The notes below the pieces were generated by a model. The model was not told the DNA's origin. It saw nothing but the letters and a program-made list of their open reading frames with translations, and made no database searches. Source: CALUTH01 sp964452495 (GTDB lineage Bacteria > Cyanobacteriota > Vampirovibrionia > Gastranaerophilales > Gastranaerophilaceae). From it: a stretch of DNA of 40,467 nt. The stretch lies in assembly GCA_964452495.1 (NCBI GenBank), contig CAYVMC010000017.1:1-40467 (forward strand). The letters run 5' to 3'. The position numbers and the translations under genes were made by a program. Positions 17,230 through 25,751 of the stretch are shown in pieces; within the stretch, counting starts at the first letter, position 1; the number at the start of each line of letters is the position of its first letter.

Positions 17230-18158
17230 TGAATGAAACTAGGTTAATAGAAATAATAAAAGATATAACAAAAAGCAGGCATATAGGTGATGATTGTGCT
17301 GTTCTGCCGGATTTAGGAATTACTGTTACACAGGATTCTCTCGTTGAAGGAGTCCATTTTAATCTTGATTGGATGAGTCCATATCAACTTGGTGTAAAGG
17401 CAATGAAGGTGAATATTAGTGATATATTAGCTTCCGGTGCGGAACCGGCTTATGCATTGGTATCTGTTTCGCTGCCGAATAGTTTTGATGATACTTTTAT
17501 TGGGGAATTTTATAAAGGGTTGTGTGAGGGAGCAGATTTAACGACCTCTAAATTGAAACCGGTTGAAATTATTGGCGGGGATCTAACTGGAGGGGAAAAG
17601 GTATTTATATCTATATGCCTGATAGGAAAAGTATATGACAGGCATGTTTCTTCCCGAAGTAATGCTTGTACGGGGTATAAAGTAGTTACATGCGGTGAAT
17701 ACGGTTCAAGCGCTGCTGGATTTAGGCTTTTGCAAGCGGGAAAGCAGGAACCTGCAGAATTAATTGATGCACATTTTTCACCTTCATTGTACCCTGAATT
17801 TGCCCTTGCCATATCTCAAAGAACTGATGTCCCGTACGCAATGATGGATACATCAGATGGACTTGCTGATGCCTTGTTTAAGATTGCCAAGTCCTCCGGT
17901 GTAAGTTTAAGTATAGATTTTCAACAAATTCCTTATAATAAAAAAATAGAGATGTTTGAGGATTGGGAAAGTCTGGTTTTGTTTGGCGGAGAGGATTATA
18001 GTTTGGTTGCGGTTCTTCCGCCGGCTTATATTCCGCCTAATGCTTATATAATAGGTGATGTTATTGATAATATAGGAAGTCCTCTAATAATAAAAAAATA
18101 CAGAGAAGTTATAAAATATTCCTCTATTGACGAGTTTACATTTAATCATTTTTTATAA
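17229..18158 (+). CDS. thiL: Thiamine-monophosphate kinase (309 aa)
   Basis: ThiL phosphorylates thiamine monophosphate to thiamine diphosphate with ATP, the last step of the cofactor pathway. Family marks are IGDDCAVL near the N-terminus, TQDSLVEGVHFNLDWMSP, the VNISDILASGAEP strand-helix, IGGDLTGG for nucleotide binding, and MMDTSDGLADALFKIA in the second half, followed by LFGGEDYSL. The length is typical. It is translationally coupled to the upstream permease gene (one-base overlap). Thiamine diphosphate is needed by the transketolase-type enzyme encoded at 24140-25102, a loose functional link only. Confidence 0.95.
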   Translation: MNETRLIEIIKDITKSRHIGDDCAVLPDLGITVTQDSLVEGVHFNLDWMSPYQLGVKAMKVNISDILASGAEPAYALVSVSLPNSFDDTFIGEFYKGLCEGADLTTSKLKPVEIIGGDLTGGEKVFISICLIGKVYDRHVSSRSNACTGYKVVTCGEYGSSAAGFRLLQAGKQEPAELIDAHFSPSLYPEFALAISQRTDVPYAMMDTSDGLADALFKIAKSSGVSLSIDFQQIPYNKKIEMFEDWESLVLFGGEDYSLVAVLPPAYIPPNAYIIGDVIDNIGSPLIIKKYREVIKYSSIDEFTFNHFL

Positions 18159-18332
18159 ATAACCATGCCCCCCGAAATTATTGCTGTACACTAATTATAG
18201 CAAAATTGCAATACCTAAAATGTAAACTTTTGTAAAAATTTAATTCAAATTAGTACCATTAAGCGAGAAATTGTAATAACATGCCATGTAACAACTATCC
18301 CAAAATCTCCTCCAAAATTATGGAATACTTAT

Positions 18333-18358
18333 ACTGACTCCAAAAGTCAGTTTTTTTT
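18333..18358 (+). terminator. Rho-independent terminator of the serS-lpt-thiL unit
   Basis: A 7-bp stem (ACTGACT/AGTCAGT) with loop CCAAA is followed by an eight-T run, 175 bases after thiL. The intervening stretch 18159-18332 shows no gene. Confidence 0.75.
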
Positions 18359-18430
18359 GTATGAATTTACATAGAAAAATAGAATTTTTGTTATTTTTTT
18401 GTACGTGGAAATATATAGTTGTTTTTAAAT

Positions 18431-18460
18431 TTGCATACAAAAAGTTTTTTATATTAAAAT
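18431..18460 (+). promoter_or_regulatory. Promoter of the small Cys protein
   Basis: TTGCAT (18431-18436), 18-base spacer, TAAAAT (18455-18460), followed by a GGGGAGG ribosome binding site and ATG at 18484. Confidence 0.6.
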
Positions 18461-18483
18461 ATTAAATAAGGGGAGGATTCTGT

Positions 18484-18693
18484 ATGGAGAAAAACTGTCC
18501 TTTCGGAAATGGTATATGTACCTCCGGATGTGCATTATTTATATCAGGTGATGAGCTTAATGAATTAATGGCTGCTCGTTTGTCATCGCTTGGTATTATA
18601 GATAAAAAGAACGGTTCCTGTTCCCTTAAAGTCCTAGCAATGTCGGGTGGAAGATTTATATTTGAAAATACTACTACAGCAAAGAGATTTTAG
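18484..18693 (+). CDS. Small cysteine-motif protein (69 aa), unknown function
   Basis: This short protein opens with CPFGNGICTSGCALF (Cys 5, 12, 16; CX6CX3C), which could hold a metal or iron-sulfur centre or form disulfides; one more Cys lies in the middle (GSCSLKV). The rest is helical then strand-like (ELNELMAARLSSLGII, VLAMSGGRFIFEN). I have seen similar short proteins beginning with a CPF...C...CALF pattern in other bacteria but cannot name the family. A very strong ribosome binding site (GGGGAGG at 18471-18477) and a matching promoter make it a real gene. It is followed after 2 bases by the GT-C-like membrane protein, so the two share a transcript. Confidence 0.8.
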   Translation: MEKNCPFGNGICTSGCALFISGDELNELMAARLSSLGIIDKKNGSCSLKVLAMSGGRFIFENTTTAKRF

Positions 18694-18695
18694 AT

Positions 18696-20270
18696 ATGTC
18701 AGAGAAAAAACTTTATTCATGGATTTTTTATATAACTTTATTTGGTCTTTGTTTTGTCCTTGCAAATCATACATCAGGGTATGATTATGATTTGTGGGCT
18801 CGTATAATTGTGGGTAAAGTATTCTGGGCAACAGGGCATGTACTTAAACACGATTTTTTATCATATACTCCGTCTCATATCTGGTATGATCACGAATGGG
18901 GTTCGGGAACGTTTTGTTTTTATCCGGTACAATTATTATTTGGGCCTATCGGATTGGTTGTTTTGCAGGCGGTATTTATTTACTTAACTTTTTTCTTTTG
19001 TATAAAAACAATTAAGCTAAGAATGGGCAAGCAATATTCGCATAATATTATATTGCTTATGCTTACATTATTTGTCTACAACAGATGTATTTGTCTGCCG
19101 GTCAGATGTCAGATGTTTACTTTTCTGTTTGTAGCAATTGTTATTTATATTCTTGAGCGGGCGCGTGTTGGTAAAAATAAGACACTTATCATACTACCGT
19201 TCTTAGTTCTTATATGGAACAATCTTCACGGCGGTGTTGTCTCCGGACTCGGTATCATTTTTATGTATGCTGTTGGAGAAATGCTTTCCAGACGTCCGTT
19301 TAAAAAATATTTGATTACGCTTGTATGTTCTCTGCCGCTATTAGTTATAAACCCTTATGGTATAAAATATCTTGATTTCTTATTTATGGCAACAACGATG
19401 CAGAGACAGGATATTATAGAGTTTTGGAGTGTATTCCATCCATTTCATTTAAAAAGATGTTTTAATTTCTTCTATTGGTCAGGCGCTGTTATTGTTATTG
19501 AAGCGTTTTTCCTTATTAAAGGACTTGTGCAAAAAGGGGTTATAAAGTTTATAAAAGAATTTGATTATACAAAATGGATAATTCTTATTGTTACAGGCTA
19601 TTTAGGTTTTAGTCACGTAAAACTTATACCTATATTTATGATTTCTGCAGTCTGTTTTTGTTATGAAAATGCTTACAAGCTTGTTCCTAAATCAGATTTA
19701 TGTAAAGTCTGGTCATTAATATTTGTTTATATTCTTATTGCTGGTGTAGGAATTTTTGCCCCGACAACAGCTAAAGCAACATGGGCAATGTATCCGCTAA
19801 AAGAAGTTGAATTTATCCGTCTTAATCAGCTTAAAGGAAATGCAATTGTATCTTATGGACATGGTAGTTATTGCACATATAAGTTTTTCCCAAATCTTAA
19901 GGTATATATGGACGGAAGGTATGAAGAAGTTTGGGATGAAGAAATATTTATGCATTTAAAAGTTTTTCAAGAGATGGGATATGCCTGGGGGGAAATTCTT
20001 GTCAGGTATCCAGCTGATGTTATTATGATAGAAAAACACTCACCGGTATATAATTATATAGAAAAAGAATTTCCTGAGTGGAAGCTTGTATATGAAGGTA
20101 ATATGTCAGGTGTGTTTATAAAAAATCCTAAACCTCTTTCTGAGTACAAATTACCGCCGGATGATATTGAGTATTACCAAAAAACAATGTTTGATACAGA
20201 TATGACGCAGGAATTTTTGAAGAAATATATTCCTGAATTTATGAAATCGGAAGCATACAATGCAAAATAG
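18696..20270 (+). CDS. Polytopic GT-C-like membrane protein (524 aa)
   Basis: About nine or ten membrane helices span the first 360 residues, followed by a soluble C-terminal domain (about 365-505). The first extracytoplasmic loop carries YDYDLWARI (D30, D32) and then DFLSYTPSHIWYDHEWGS, the pattern of acidic and aromatic residues found after the first helix of GT-C-fold glycosyltransferases, which use polyprenyl-phosphate sugars on the outer face of the inner membrane. The soluble part contains GHGSYCTYKFFPN and VYMDGRYEEVW, found in uncharacterised relatives. Transfer of a sugar to an envelope polymer or protein is inferred; acceptor and donor are unknown. Its end overlaps the start of the patatin lipase gene by 11 bases. 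Confidence 0.72.
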   Translation: MSEKKLYSWIFYITLFGLCFVLANHTSGYDYDLWARIIVGKVFWATGHVLKHDFLSYTPSHIWYDHEWGSGTFCFYPVQLLFGPIGLVVLQAVFIYLTFFFCIKTIKLRMGKQYSHNIILLMLTLFVYNRCICLPVRCQMFTFLFVAIVIYILERARVGKNKTLIILPFLVLIWNNLHGGVVSGLGIIFMYAVGEMLSRRPFKKYLITLVCSLPLLVINPYGIKYLDFLFMATTMQRQDIIEFWSVFHPFHLKRCFNFFYWSGAVIVIEAFFLIKGLVQKGVIKFIKEFDYTKWIILIVTGYLGFSHVKLIPIFMISAVCFCYENAYKLVPKSDLCKVWSLIFVYILIAGVGIFAPTTAKATWAMYPLKEVEFIRLNQLKGNAIVSYGHGSYCTYKFFPNLKVYMDGRYEEVWDEEIFMHLKVFQEMGYAWGEILVRYPADVIMIEKHSPVYNYIEKEFPEWKLVYEGNMSGVFIKNPKPLSEYKLPPDDIEYYQKTMFDTDMTQEFLKKYIPEFMKSEAYNAK

Positions 20271-21450
20271 TTTGAATTATACATGTTTATTCGGCGGTGG
20301 TGGTGCGAGAGGCTTTGCATATTGTGGTACAATCAAGGCGCTTGAAGAGCTGGGTATAAATATTGATATGACAGGAGGTTCATCTGTCGGAGCAATATTT
20401 GCGGCATTGCTTGCAGTTGGTTATACATCGGATGAGATGAAGGATATTTTTATGAGGGTGAATTTTGACCTATTTAGAGATATTCATTTCGGACTTGGAA
20501 AAGACTTTGCTCTGTCAAAGGGTGACATATTTACAGATTGGGTCAGGAATCTTTTACAGGCAAAGGTTTGGGCAGGACAGTCAGAAAATGCAGATAGACC
20601 CGTAACCTTTAAAGACGTAAAAAAGCCGCTGGTTATTATTACGACAAATCTATCAAATTTCAGATGCCAGGAGTTTTCTAAATATACAACACCGGATTAT
20701 GATGTCGCACAGGCGGTTAGGATTTCATGCAGTATGCCAGGTCTTATGACACCGGTTACTTATGAAGATGATATTAAGCTTGTGGATGGTGATTTACAAA
20801 AAAGTATGCCAATGTGGAAACTGTCCAGTACTCTTGATAAGAAAAGCGATCGCATAATTGAATTTAGACTGGAAGGTGATTATAGCGGCAGGGAAAAAAA
20901 TGCGGTTGATTTTCTTAATACCATTTATTCATGTATGACGTACGTTTCTACAGAGTTTGTTTCAAGTATTTTTAGAAAAAATGATCGTTATGAGTGTATT
21001 AAGATAAATACACATGATACAATTATCGTTGATTTTAATATGTCCAAAGAGGCAAGAAATAACCTTTGTGCAATGGGGTATGATGATACAGTGAATTATT
21101 TTAAAAACTTTTTACCCTTAAAAAAAAGGTTTTTACTAGAAAAATACAAAAACTTGTTTATCTTATTTAAAGATATAGAGTCAGCAGTGAAATTTGGAAA
21201 TCTGACAAAGACAAAAATTCTAATGGGCTCTCTGTTTATGGAACTCGCTGAATGCAGGGATAATATTGATGAATATATTTATAAAGACTGTTTGGAGCTG
21301 AAAAATAAATTAAAACCGTCCATAAAATATAATTTGTTATTTGGTGAAAGGTTTGACAAAACGGATGCACTCAAAAAGAGTATCAGAAACCTGATATCAG
21401 TGACAGATGTCAAAATTAAGGAAATGGAAGCGGCTATTCGTTTTATTTAG
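20260..21450 (+). CDS. Patatin-like phospholipase (396 aa)
   Basis: The Ser-Asp catalytic dyad and the oxyanion hole of patatin-type lipases are all present: GGGGARGFA (12-20), GGSSVGA with nucleophile S42 in GxSxG, and VDGD with D176. The first 250 residues form this alpha/beta domain; the C-terminal 140 residues are charged, helical and unrecognised. No signal peptide is visible, so it should act on the inner leaflet or be cytoplasmic. It starts inside the end of the GT-C-like gene (11-base overlap), which suggests coupling, and its tail overlaps the convergent rph gene by 8 bases. Acyl-ester hydrolysis of phospholipids is the family reaction. Confidence 0.9.
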   Translation: MQNSLNYTCLFGGGGARGFAYCGTIKALEELGINIDMTGGSSVGAIFAALLAVGYTSDEMKDIFMRVNFDLFRDIHFGLGKDFALSKGDIFTDWVRNLLQAKVWAGQSENADRPVTFKDVKKPLVIITTNLSNFRCQEFSKYTTPDYDVAQAVRISCSMPGLMTPVTYEDDIKLVDGDLQKSMPMWKLSSTLDKKSDRIIEFRLEGDYSGREKNAVDFLNTIYSCMTYVSTEFVSSIFRKNDRYECIKINTHDTIIVDFNMSKEARNNLCAMGYDDTVNYFKNFLPLKKRFLLEKYKNLFILFKDIESAVKFGNLTKTKILMGSLFMELAECRDNIDEYIYKDCLELKNKLKPSIKYNLLFGERFDKTDALKKSIRNLISVTDVKIKEMEAAIRFI

Positions 21451-22150
21451 CAGAATTGTATAATTCTATAATTTGATTAATGCCTGATTGTGCTATATCA
21501 AATATTTCCATCATTGTGGATTTTTCAAAGGGAGTACCTTCTGCTGTTGTCTGAAAGTCTACAATTTTACCGCTCTGCGTAAGTATGATGTTTGAATCTG
21601 CTTCTGCATGCGAATCCTCAAGATAGTTCAAATCAAGGAGAACTTCTCCGTTTACAATTCCAGCAGAAACTGCGGCAATGGGTTCAATTATCGGATTTTC
21701 TTTGAGTACTCCATGTTCAATCAGTTTTTTAAAAGCGTCCTGTAGTGCTAAAAATCCGCCGCAGATGCTTGCAGTTCTTGTACCGCCGTCTGCCTGTATT
21801 ACATCGGCATCAATGGTTATTGTCAAATCGGGCATTTTTGTTAAGTCCACACAGGCTCTCATAGAACGTCCAATTAAACGCTGGATTTCATGTGTCCGCC
21901 CTGAAACCTTTTCACGTTCACGTTTGCAGCGGGTATTAGTCGCGGACGGAAGCAGAGAATACTCGGCGGTAATCCAGCCCCTGTTGTCATTTTCTTCCAT
22001 CCAGCGAGGCTTTTTAGTATCTACAGAAGCTGTGGTTATAACTTTTGTATCGCCAAATTCAACGAGGATTGAGCCTAAAGCGTGCTTTGTGAAATTTTTT
22101 GTAAATTTAATTGTTCTTAATTCATTATTTTTTCTGCCATCATTTCTCAT
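21443..22150 (-). CDS. rph: Ribonuclease PH (235 aa)
   Basis: RNase PH is a phosphate-dependent 3'-5' exoribonuclease that trims tRNA 3' ends. Recognisable family blocks are MRNDGRKNNELR at the start, the GWITAEYSLLPSAT phosphate-binding region, KVSGRTHEIQRLIGRSMRA, and the IDADVIQADGGTRTASICGG segment. The C-terminus lacks the fused nucleotide-phosphatase domain seen in some species. The length of 235 is normal. GGAGAA lies upstream of the ATG. It is the last gene of a minus-strand run starting at 23323, with 1 base between it and the zinc-ribbon gene. It is convergent with, and overlaps, the patatin gene. Confidence 0.97.
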   Translation of the reverse strand: MRNDGRKNNELRTIKFTKNFTKHALGSILVEFGDTKVITTASVDTKKPRWMEENDNRGWITAEYSLLPSATNTRCKREREKVSGRTHEIQRLIGRSMRACVDLTKMPDLTITIDADVIQADGGTRTASICGGFLALQDAFKKLIEHGVLKENPIIEPIAAVSAGIVNGEVLLDLNYLEDSHAEADSNIILTQSGKIVDFQTTAEGTPFEKSTMMEIFDIAQSGINQIIELYNSAK

Positions 22151-22151
22151 T

Positions 22152-22379
22152 TTACTGTTCTCCTATGTCATAATCCCAAATATAAATTTGTCCGCAATAT
22201 TTGCAGACGGCATGTTGATTCATAAAAAGTAAATCAGGTATAAATGTGTATCCGTCAACAGTTATTTCAATATCACCGTTTTTATTGTATTTCTGCGAAA
22301 AGATACGGCTTCCCTTATAGTCAGGTGCAAACATAAGTTCAAATTTATCTATTGAACCGCAGTTTTTGCAGATAAACAT
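22152..22379 (-). CDS. Small zinc-ribbon protein (75 aa)
   Basis: Two CxxC knuckles, CKNCG near residue 4 and CKYCG near residue 60, can hold one structural zinc and bring the ends of the chain together. Between them is a strand-rich insert (ELMFAPDYKGSR, GDIEITVDGYTFIPDLLF). There is no membrane segment. The start codon shares its A with the stop of the upstream membrane gene (TAATG), and rph begins one base after its own stop, so it is tightly embedded in the operon. Function unknown; an RNA- or protein-binding accessory role is possible. Confidence 0.75.
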   Translation of the reverse strand: MFICKNCGSIDKFELMFAPDYKGSRIFSQKYNKNGDIEITVDGYTFIPDLLFMNQHAVCKYCGQIYIWDYDIGEQ

Positions 22380-23323
22380 TATTCGTAATCCCCTGTTGCG
22401 CGGTCTAAAATTTGGGGGTCAAGTTGTTTTGTTCCAGTTTTAGATACTTTCCTCTGTTCACGTTTATAACCGGTTAAAAGTTTTTTATACCAGAGAGTCC
22501 AGGTAATAGAACGCATAGGAAGTAAAAACATTACCAATATTGATGATATGGAGGTTGATTCTATCAGGCTGTATATATCGGAAGCTGTTAATTGTACTCC
22601 GGGGGACAATATAACAGTATCCGGTATGTTGAGAACACCAAAAAATAGTTTACCAAATCCAATTAAACTTATTAAAGCACAAGCTAATTTGGGTATTAAA
22701 ATACAGGATACAAGACCTGTAAGTACAAGTAGTATAAAAGTTGAAAGGAAATGTCCTTTAATCATTCTGAAACTTGTTTTAAAAGCGTTTATTGCATTTG
22801 GTTTTTCATCGAATGTGAATACTTGGAAAACAAGAACAAAATAGACAAACAAAATAATTGCAGGAATCCAGAATACAGGGATTACGGATATTACAAGTAA
22901 AACACTTACAATAAGCCATAATAATATAAATTGGAAAGTATTATTTGTTATAAGTGCTTTGTGCGCACTTATATCATAAATATTTCCTGATTTAACCATA
23001 TTAGCGGTAATGGAATTTATTGCTCCATAGGCAATCAGGTATTCCCAGAAAGCTTTTAGCAGTATTAAAAGTCCCGGAATTGTCACGAGCAGCATTATAG
23101 CTAGTGCGTTTAATTTATTTTGAAAAAAACTATATTTCATGGTGAGTGAAGGCAGAATGGTTGAATAAATACCTGCAAATATAAAAATGATTAAAAGCCC
23201 GAGAATTTGTCCGAATACGGGAAAAGTCATGTACTTTGCCCAGGATACAAAATGTTTTACATAATATTTTATGCCATCCTGAAAAACATTTAACGCATTT
23301 TTTATATCTGATGAATCTGTCAT
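22379..23323 (-). CDS. Polytopic membrane protein (314 aa), unknown function
   Basis: Around six membrane helices are visible, with glycine and proline in several (PVFGQILGLLIIFIFAG, LLVTIPGLLILLKAF, FILLWLIVSVLLVIS, AIILFVYFVLVFQVF). A cytoplasmic stretch FDEKPNAINAFKTSFRMIKGH resembles the linker of proteins annotated as glycerophosphodiester-phosphodiesterase membrane domain or DUF975/DUF7847-like; this is a loose impression and no catalytic domain is attached. The tail is basic (KREQRKVSKTGTKQ). First gene of the minus-strand operon with the zinc-ribbon and rph genes; preceded by AGGAG and a good promoter. Confidence 0.75.
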   Translation of the reverse strand: MTDSSDIKNALNVFQDGIKYYVKHFVSWAKYMTFPVFGQILGLLIIFIFAGIYSTILPSLTMKYSFFQNKLNALAIMLLVTIPGLLILLKAFWEYLIAYGAINSITANMVKSGNIYDISAHKALITNNTFQFILLWLIVSVLLVISVIPVFWIPAIILFVYFVLVFQVFTFDEKPNAINAFKTSFRMIKGHFLSTFILLVLTGLVSCILIPKLACALISLIGFGKLFFGVLNIPDTVILSPGVQLTASDIYSLIESTSISSILVMFLLPMRSITWTLWYKKLLTGYKREQRKVSKTGTKQLDPQILDRATGDYE

Positions 23324-23339
23324 TATTTACTCTCCTGTG

Positions 23340-23367
23340 TTTATAATTATTGTATCATATTTGTCAA
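23340..23367 (-). promoter_or_regulatory. Promoter of the membrane protein-zinc ribbon-rph operon
   Basis: On the minus strand, a perfect TTGACA (23367-23362), 16-base spacer and TATAAA (23345-23340) precede the AGGAG and ATG of the 314-residue protein. Confidence 0.75.
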
Positions 23368-23427
23368 ACGCAGGTATAAAACAATAAAAATGTATCAAAA
23401 ATTTTATGCTATGCTTTGGATTTAATG

Positions 23428-24066
23428 TTAAAAGCAAATTTTATCATATTCACACCGGTTATTCATGCATTTTTCAAGACTGTTTTCGTTAAGTCTTGCA
23501 ATTTGTTTTGCTGTAATTATCAATTTTGTTTCATATTCGTTTAGTAATTTTGTATCTCCCGTGATTGGTACATTTTTGTTGTTTTTAAGGTCTATATATA
23601 CAAAATTTATGCCGGTGGTTGTTTTTAAATATTTGCTTAAAGCTGTAAGATAAACCATTGTTTGATAGTCATATTTAGGGTTATCCGGTGCGTTTCCTGT
23701 TTTGTAGTCAAGGATAAAATACTCATCACCTTTTTTCACAATGGCATCAATTCTTCCGCCAAACCAGTATTCTCCTAGTCTTATGTTCAACGTAAATTCT
23801 GTTTTAACCGGAGTAAGTTTAAAATATTCATTTATTTTGAGTTTTTCCCAGAGCGTTTTCTCTTTTTCATTTAATGATAATTCAAATCTTGTAATATCAA
23901 GTCCAGATAAAAAATAGCCTGCAATTGCGTGAATATTTTTACCGCATTCAAACGGTGTGGCAGATTGTGGCATTGTGATATTTCTTACATAGCGCAAAAA
24001 ATACTTTTTTTTGCACTGTTCATAAGTTTTTAGCATTGCAGGTGATAAAATTTTCGGGTTATTCAT
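23428..24066 (-). CDS. PD-(D/E)XK nuclease with Cas4/AddB-like cysteine set (212 aa)
   Basis: Catalytic residues of the RecB-type nuclease fold are visible: H46 in the N-terminal helix, D107 (FGGRIDAI), D120 and K122 (FILDYKTG), and the QxxxY motif (Q135, Y139). The start TYEQCKKKYFLRY is the typical opening of the PDDEXK_1 (PF12705) family. Four cysteines, C18 and C200, C205, C211, match the one-plus-three pattern that binds a 4Fe-4S cluster in Cas4 and AddB. It should be a DNA nuclease; whether free-standing repair or accessory to a helicase is unknown. No cas gene, CRISPR array or addA lies nearby. It is divergent from the transketolase gene. Confidence 0.85.
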   Translation of the reverse strand: MNNPKILSPAMLKTYEQCKKKYFLRYVRNITMPQSATPFECGKNIHAIAGYFLSGLDITRFELSLNEKEKTLWEKLKINEYFKLTPVKTEFTLNIRLGEYWFGGRIDAIVKKGDEYFILDYKTGNAPDNPKYDYQTMVYLTALSKYLKTTTGINFVYIDLKNNKNVPITGDTKLLNEYETKLIITAKQIARLNENSLEKCMNNRCEYDKICF

Positions 24067-24097
24067 ACTTTACTTAAGTATATCATATAAAATTTTG

Positions 24098-24106
24098 TGC
24101 TATAAT
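24098..24106 (+). promoter_or_regulatory. Extended -10 promoter of the transketolase gene
   Basis: TGCTATAAT, that is, TATAAT at 24101-24106 with an upstream TGn. There is no clear -35 box, which extended -10 promoters do not need. AAGGAAA then precedes the GTG start. Confidence 0.6.
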
Positions 24107-24139
24107 AATTTAGGGATTACATCAAGGAAATAGAAACAG

Positions 24140-25102
24140 GTGGTATTAGCGGACTTAAGTACAAAGAAATCTATGCGGGAAGCATTTGGTAAAGCATTGG
24201 AAACAATTGGGCAGGAAGATAATAATATTGTTGTTCTTGATGCGGATTTATCAGGTTCAACCCAAACAAAATTTTTTGCGAAATCTTTTCCGGAACGTTT
24301 TTTTAATGTTGGTATTGCAGAGCAGAATCTTATATCAACTGCTGTAGGGCTTTCGATGGAAGGCAAAATTCCTTTTGTGGCGACATTTGCAATGTTTGCT
24401 ACCGGTAGAACTTATGACCAGATTAGAAACGGGGTTTGTTATCAGAATGCAAATGTTAAAATAATAGGTACGCATGGCGGGTTAACTGTTGGAGAAGACG
24501 GTGCAACCCATCAGTCACTTGAAGATGTTTCATTAATGCGTAGTATCCCTAATATGACGGTTATTGTTCCTGCTGATGCAAAGGAGTGTGAAGAGGCTGT
24601 AAAATTTGCATATACCTATCAAGGTCCTGTTTATATACGCATTTCAAGAAACAGTGTTCCTGAAATTTTTCAGGATGATTATAAATTGACAAATAAGGCA
24701 CTTGTTGTAGTAGAAGGGAATGATTTAACGGTATTTACTAATGGTGAGTTTCTGGCAGAGTGTATAGCGGCTGCTGAAATACTTAAAGAAAAAGGTATAA
24801 GTTTAAATGTTGTAAATGTTCCATTTGTCAAACCCCTTGACAAAGACGGTATAATAAAAGCAGCCGTTTCTACCGGTGCAGCAGTAACTGTCGAAAACCA
24901 TTCAATAATAGGCGGACTCGGTTCTTCGGTATGTGAGGTGTTAAGTGAAAATCATCCGCTCCCTGTTGTAAGAATCGGCATTGATGATAAATTCGGTCAG
25001 AGCGGTACGCCTGATGCACTTTTAAAATTGTATGGACTTGATACGGCTTCTATAGCAGGAAGGATTGAAAAAATTTATGATTCAATTAAGAGCGGTAACT
25101 AA
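24140..25102 (+). CDS. Transketolase, C-terminal subunit (320 aa)
   Basis: The protein corresponds to the pyrimidine-binding and C-terminal domains of transketolase-type enzymes: SMREAFGKALETIG, VVLDADLSGST, NVGIAEQNLISTAVGL with the catalytic Glu, GTHGGLTVGEDGATHQS and VTVENHSIIGGLGSSV. In split transketolases this half works with a separate N-terminal subunit that binds the diphosphate of the cofactor; the family moves two-carbon units between sugar phosphates. That partner gene is not in the window: the upstream gene is a divergent nuclease. A GTG start at 24140 is used because AAGGAAA lies 9-10 bases upstream and the family normally has about ten residues before the REAFGKAL helix. ftsE begins inside its 3' end. 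Confidence 0.9.
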   Translation: MVLADLSTKKSMREAFGKALETIGQEDNNIVVLDADLSGSTQTKFFAKSFPERFFNVGIAEQNLISTAVGLSMEGKIPFVATFAMFATGRTYDQIRNGVCYQNANVKIIGTHGGLTVGEDGATHQSLEDVSLMRSIPNMTVIVPADAKECEEAVKFAYTYQGPVYIRISRNSVPEIFQDDYKLTNKALVVVEGNDLTVFTNGEFLAECIAAAEILKEKGISLNVVNVPFVKPLDKDGIIKAAVSTGAAVTVENHSIIGGLGSSVCEVLSENHPLPVVRIGIDDKFGQSGTPDALLKLYGLDTASIAGRIEKIYDSIKSGN

Positions 25103-25751
25103 AAAATACAAGAACAATTATGCATTAAAAAATATTAATCTTGATGTTTGTTCAGGTGAATTTGTTTTTGTAACCGGTGCATCTGGAGCTGGTAAGTCAA
25201 CACTGATGAAATTGCTTTATAAGGAAGAAACGCCATCAAGCGGTACGATTTTAATTGGAGGAGTTAATATTGCCAATCTTCCGCCGGAGAATGTGCCAAG
25301 TCTTAGAAGATGTATGGGAATTGTTTTTCAAGATTATAAACTTCTTCAAAACCAGACGGTTTTTGATAATATTGCATACGTTATAAGAACTCTCGGAATG
25401 AGTTCTGCAGAAATAAAACAGAGAGTGACTATGGCTCTTAAGGTTGTGGGACTTTCAGATAAAGCAAAAGCTAAGCCTTCGGAGTTATCGGGTGGTGAGC
25501 AGCAGCGTGTAAGTATTGCGCGTGCAATGGTAAACGGCCCGCCGTTATTGATTGCAGATGAACCTACCGGAAACCTTGATCCTAAAAACTCAATGGAGAT
25601 TATGCAGATTTTGGAGCAGATTAACCAGAGAGGAATTACAGTTATTGTATCTACTCACGATGCAAATATTGTAAATCATTTCAGAAAACGTGTATTAACA
25701 CTGGGTAACGGTGAGATTATAAGAGACATTCAGGCAGGAACATATGAATAG
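25077..25751 (+). CDS. ftsE: Cell-division ABC ATPase FtsE (224 aa)
   Basis: FtsE is the ATPase of the FtsEX complex, which controls peptidoglycan hydrolases at the division site. It has Walker A GASGAGKS (34-41), a Q-loop VFQDYKLL, the signature LSGGEQQRVSIARA, Walker B LLIADEP and the H-loop STHD. The KLLYKEETPSSG stretch is typical of FtsE rather than lipoprotein exporters. The ATG at 25077 is preferred, with AGGAAGGA 12 bases upstream; a longer TTG start at 25065 is possible. It overlaps the transketolase gene by 26 bases and ftsX by 8 bases. Confidence 0.95.
   Translation: MIQLRAVTKKYKNNYALKNINLDVCSGEFVFVTGASGAGKSTLMKLLYKEETPSSGTILIGGVNIANLPPENVPSLRRCMGIVFQDYKLLQNQTVFDNIAYVIRTLGMSSAEIKQRVTMALKVVGLSDKAKAKPSELSGGEQQRVSIARAMVNGPPLLIADEPTGNLDPKNSMEIMQILEQINQRGITVIVSTHDANIVNHFRKRVLTLGNGEIIRDIQAGTYE

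Noticed and set aside
21678..22232. 184-codon plus-strand frame
   Set aside because: Antisense to rph and the zinc-ribbon gene, both of which have clear family motifs.
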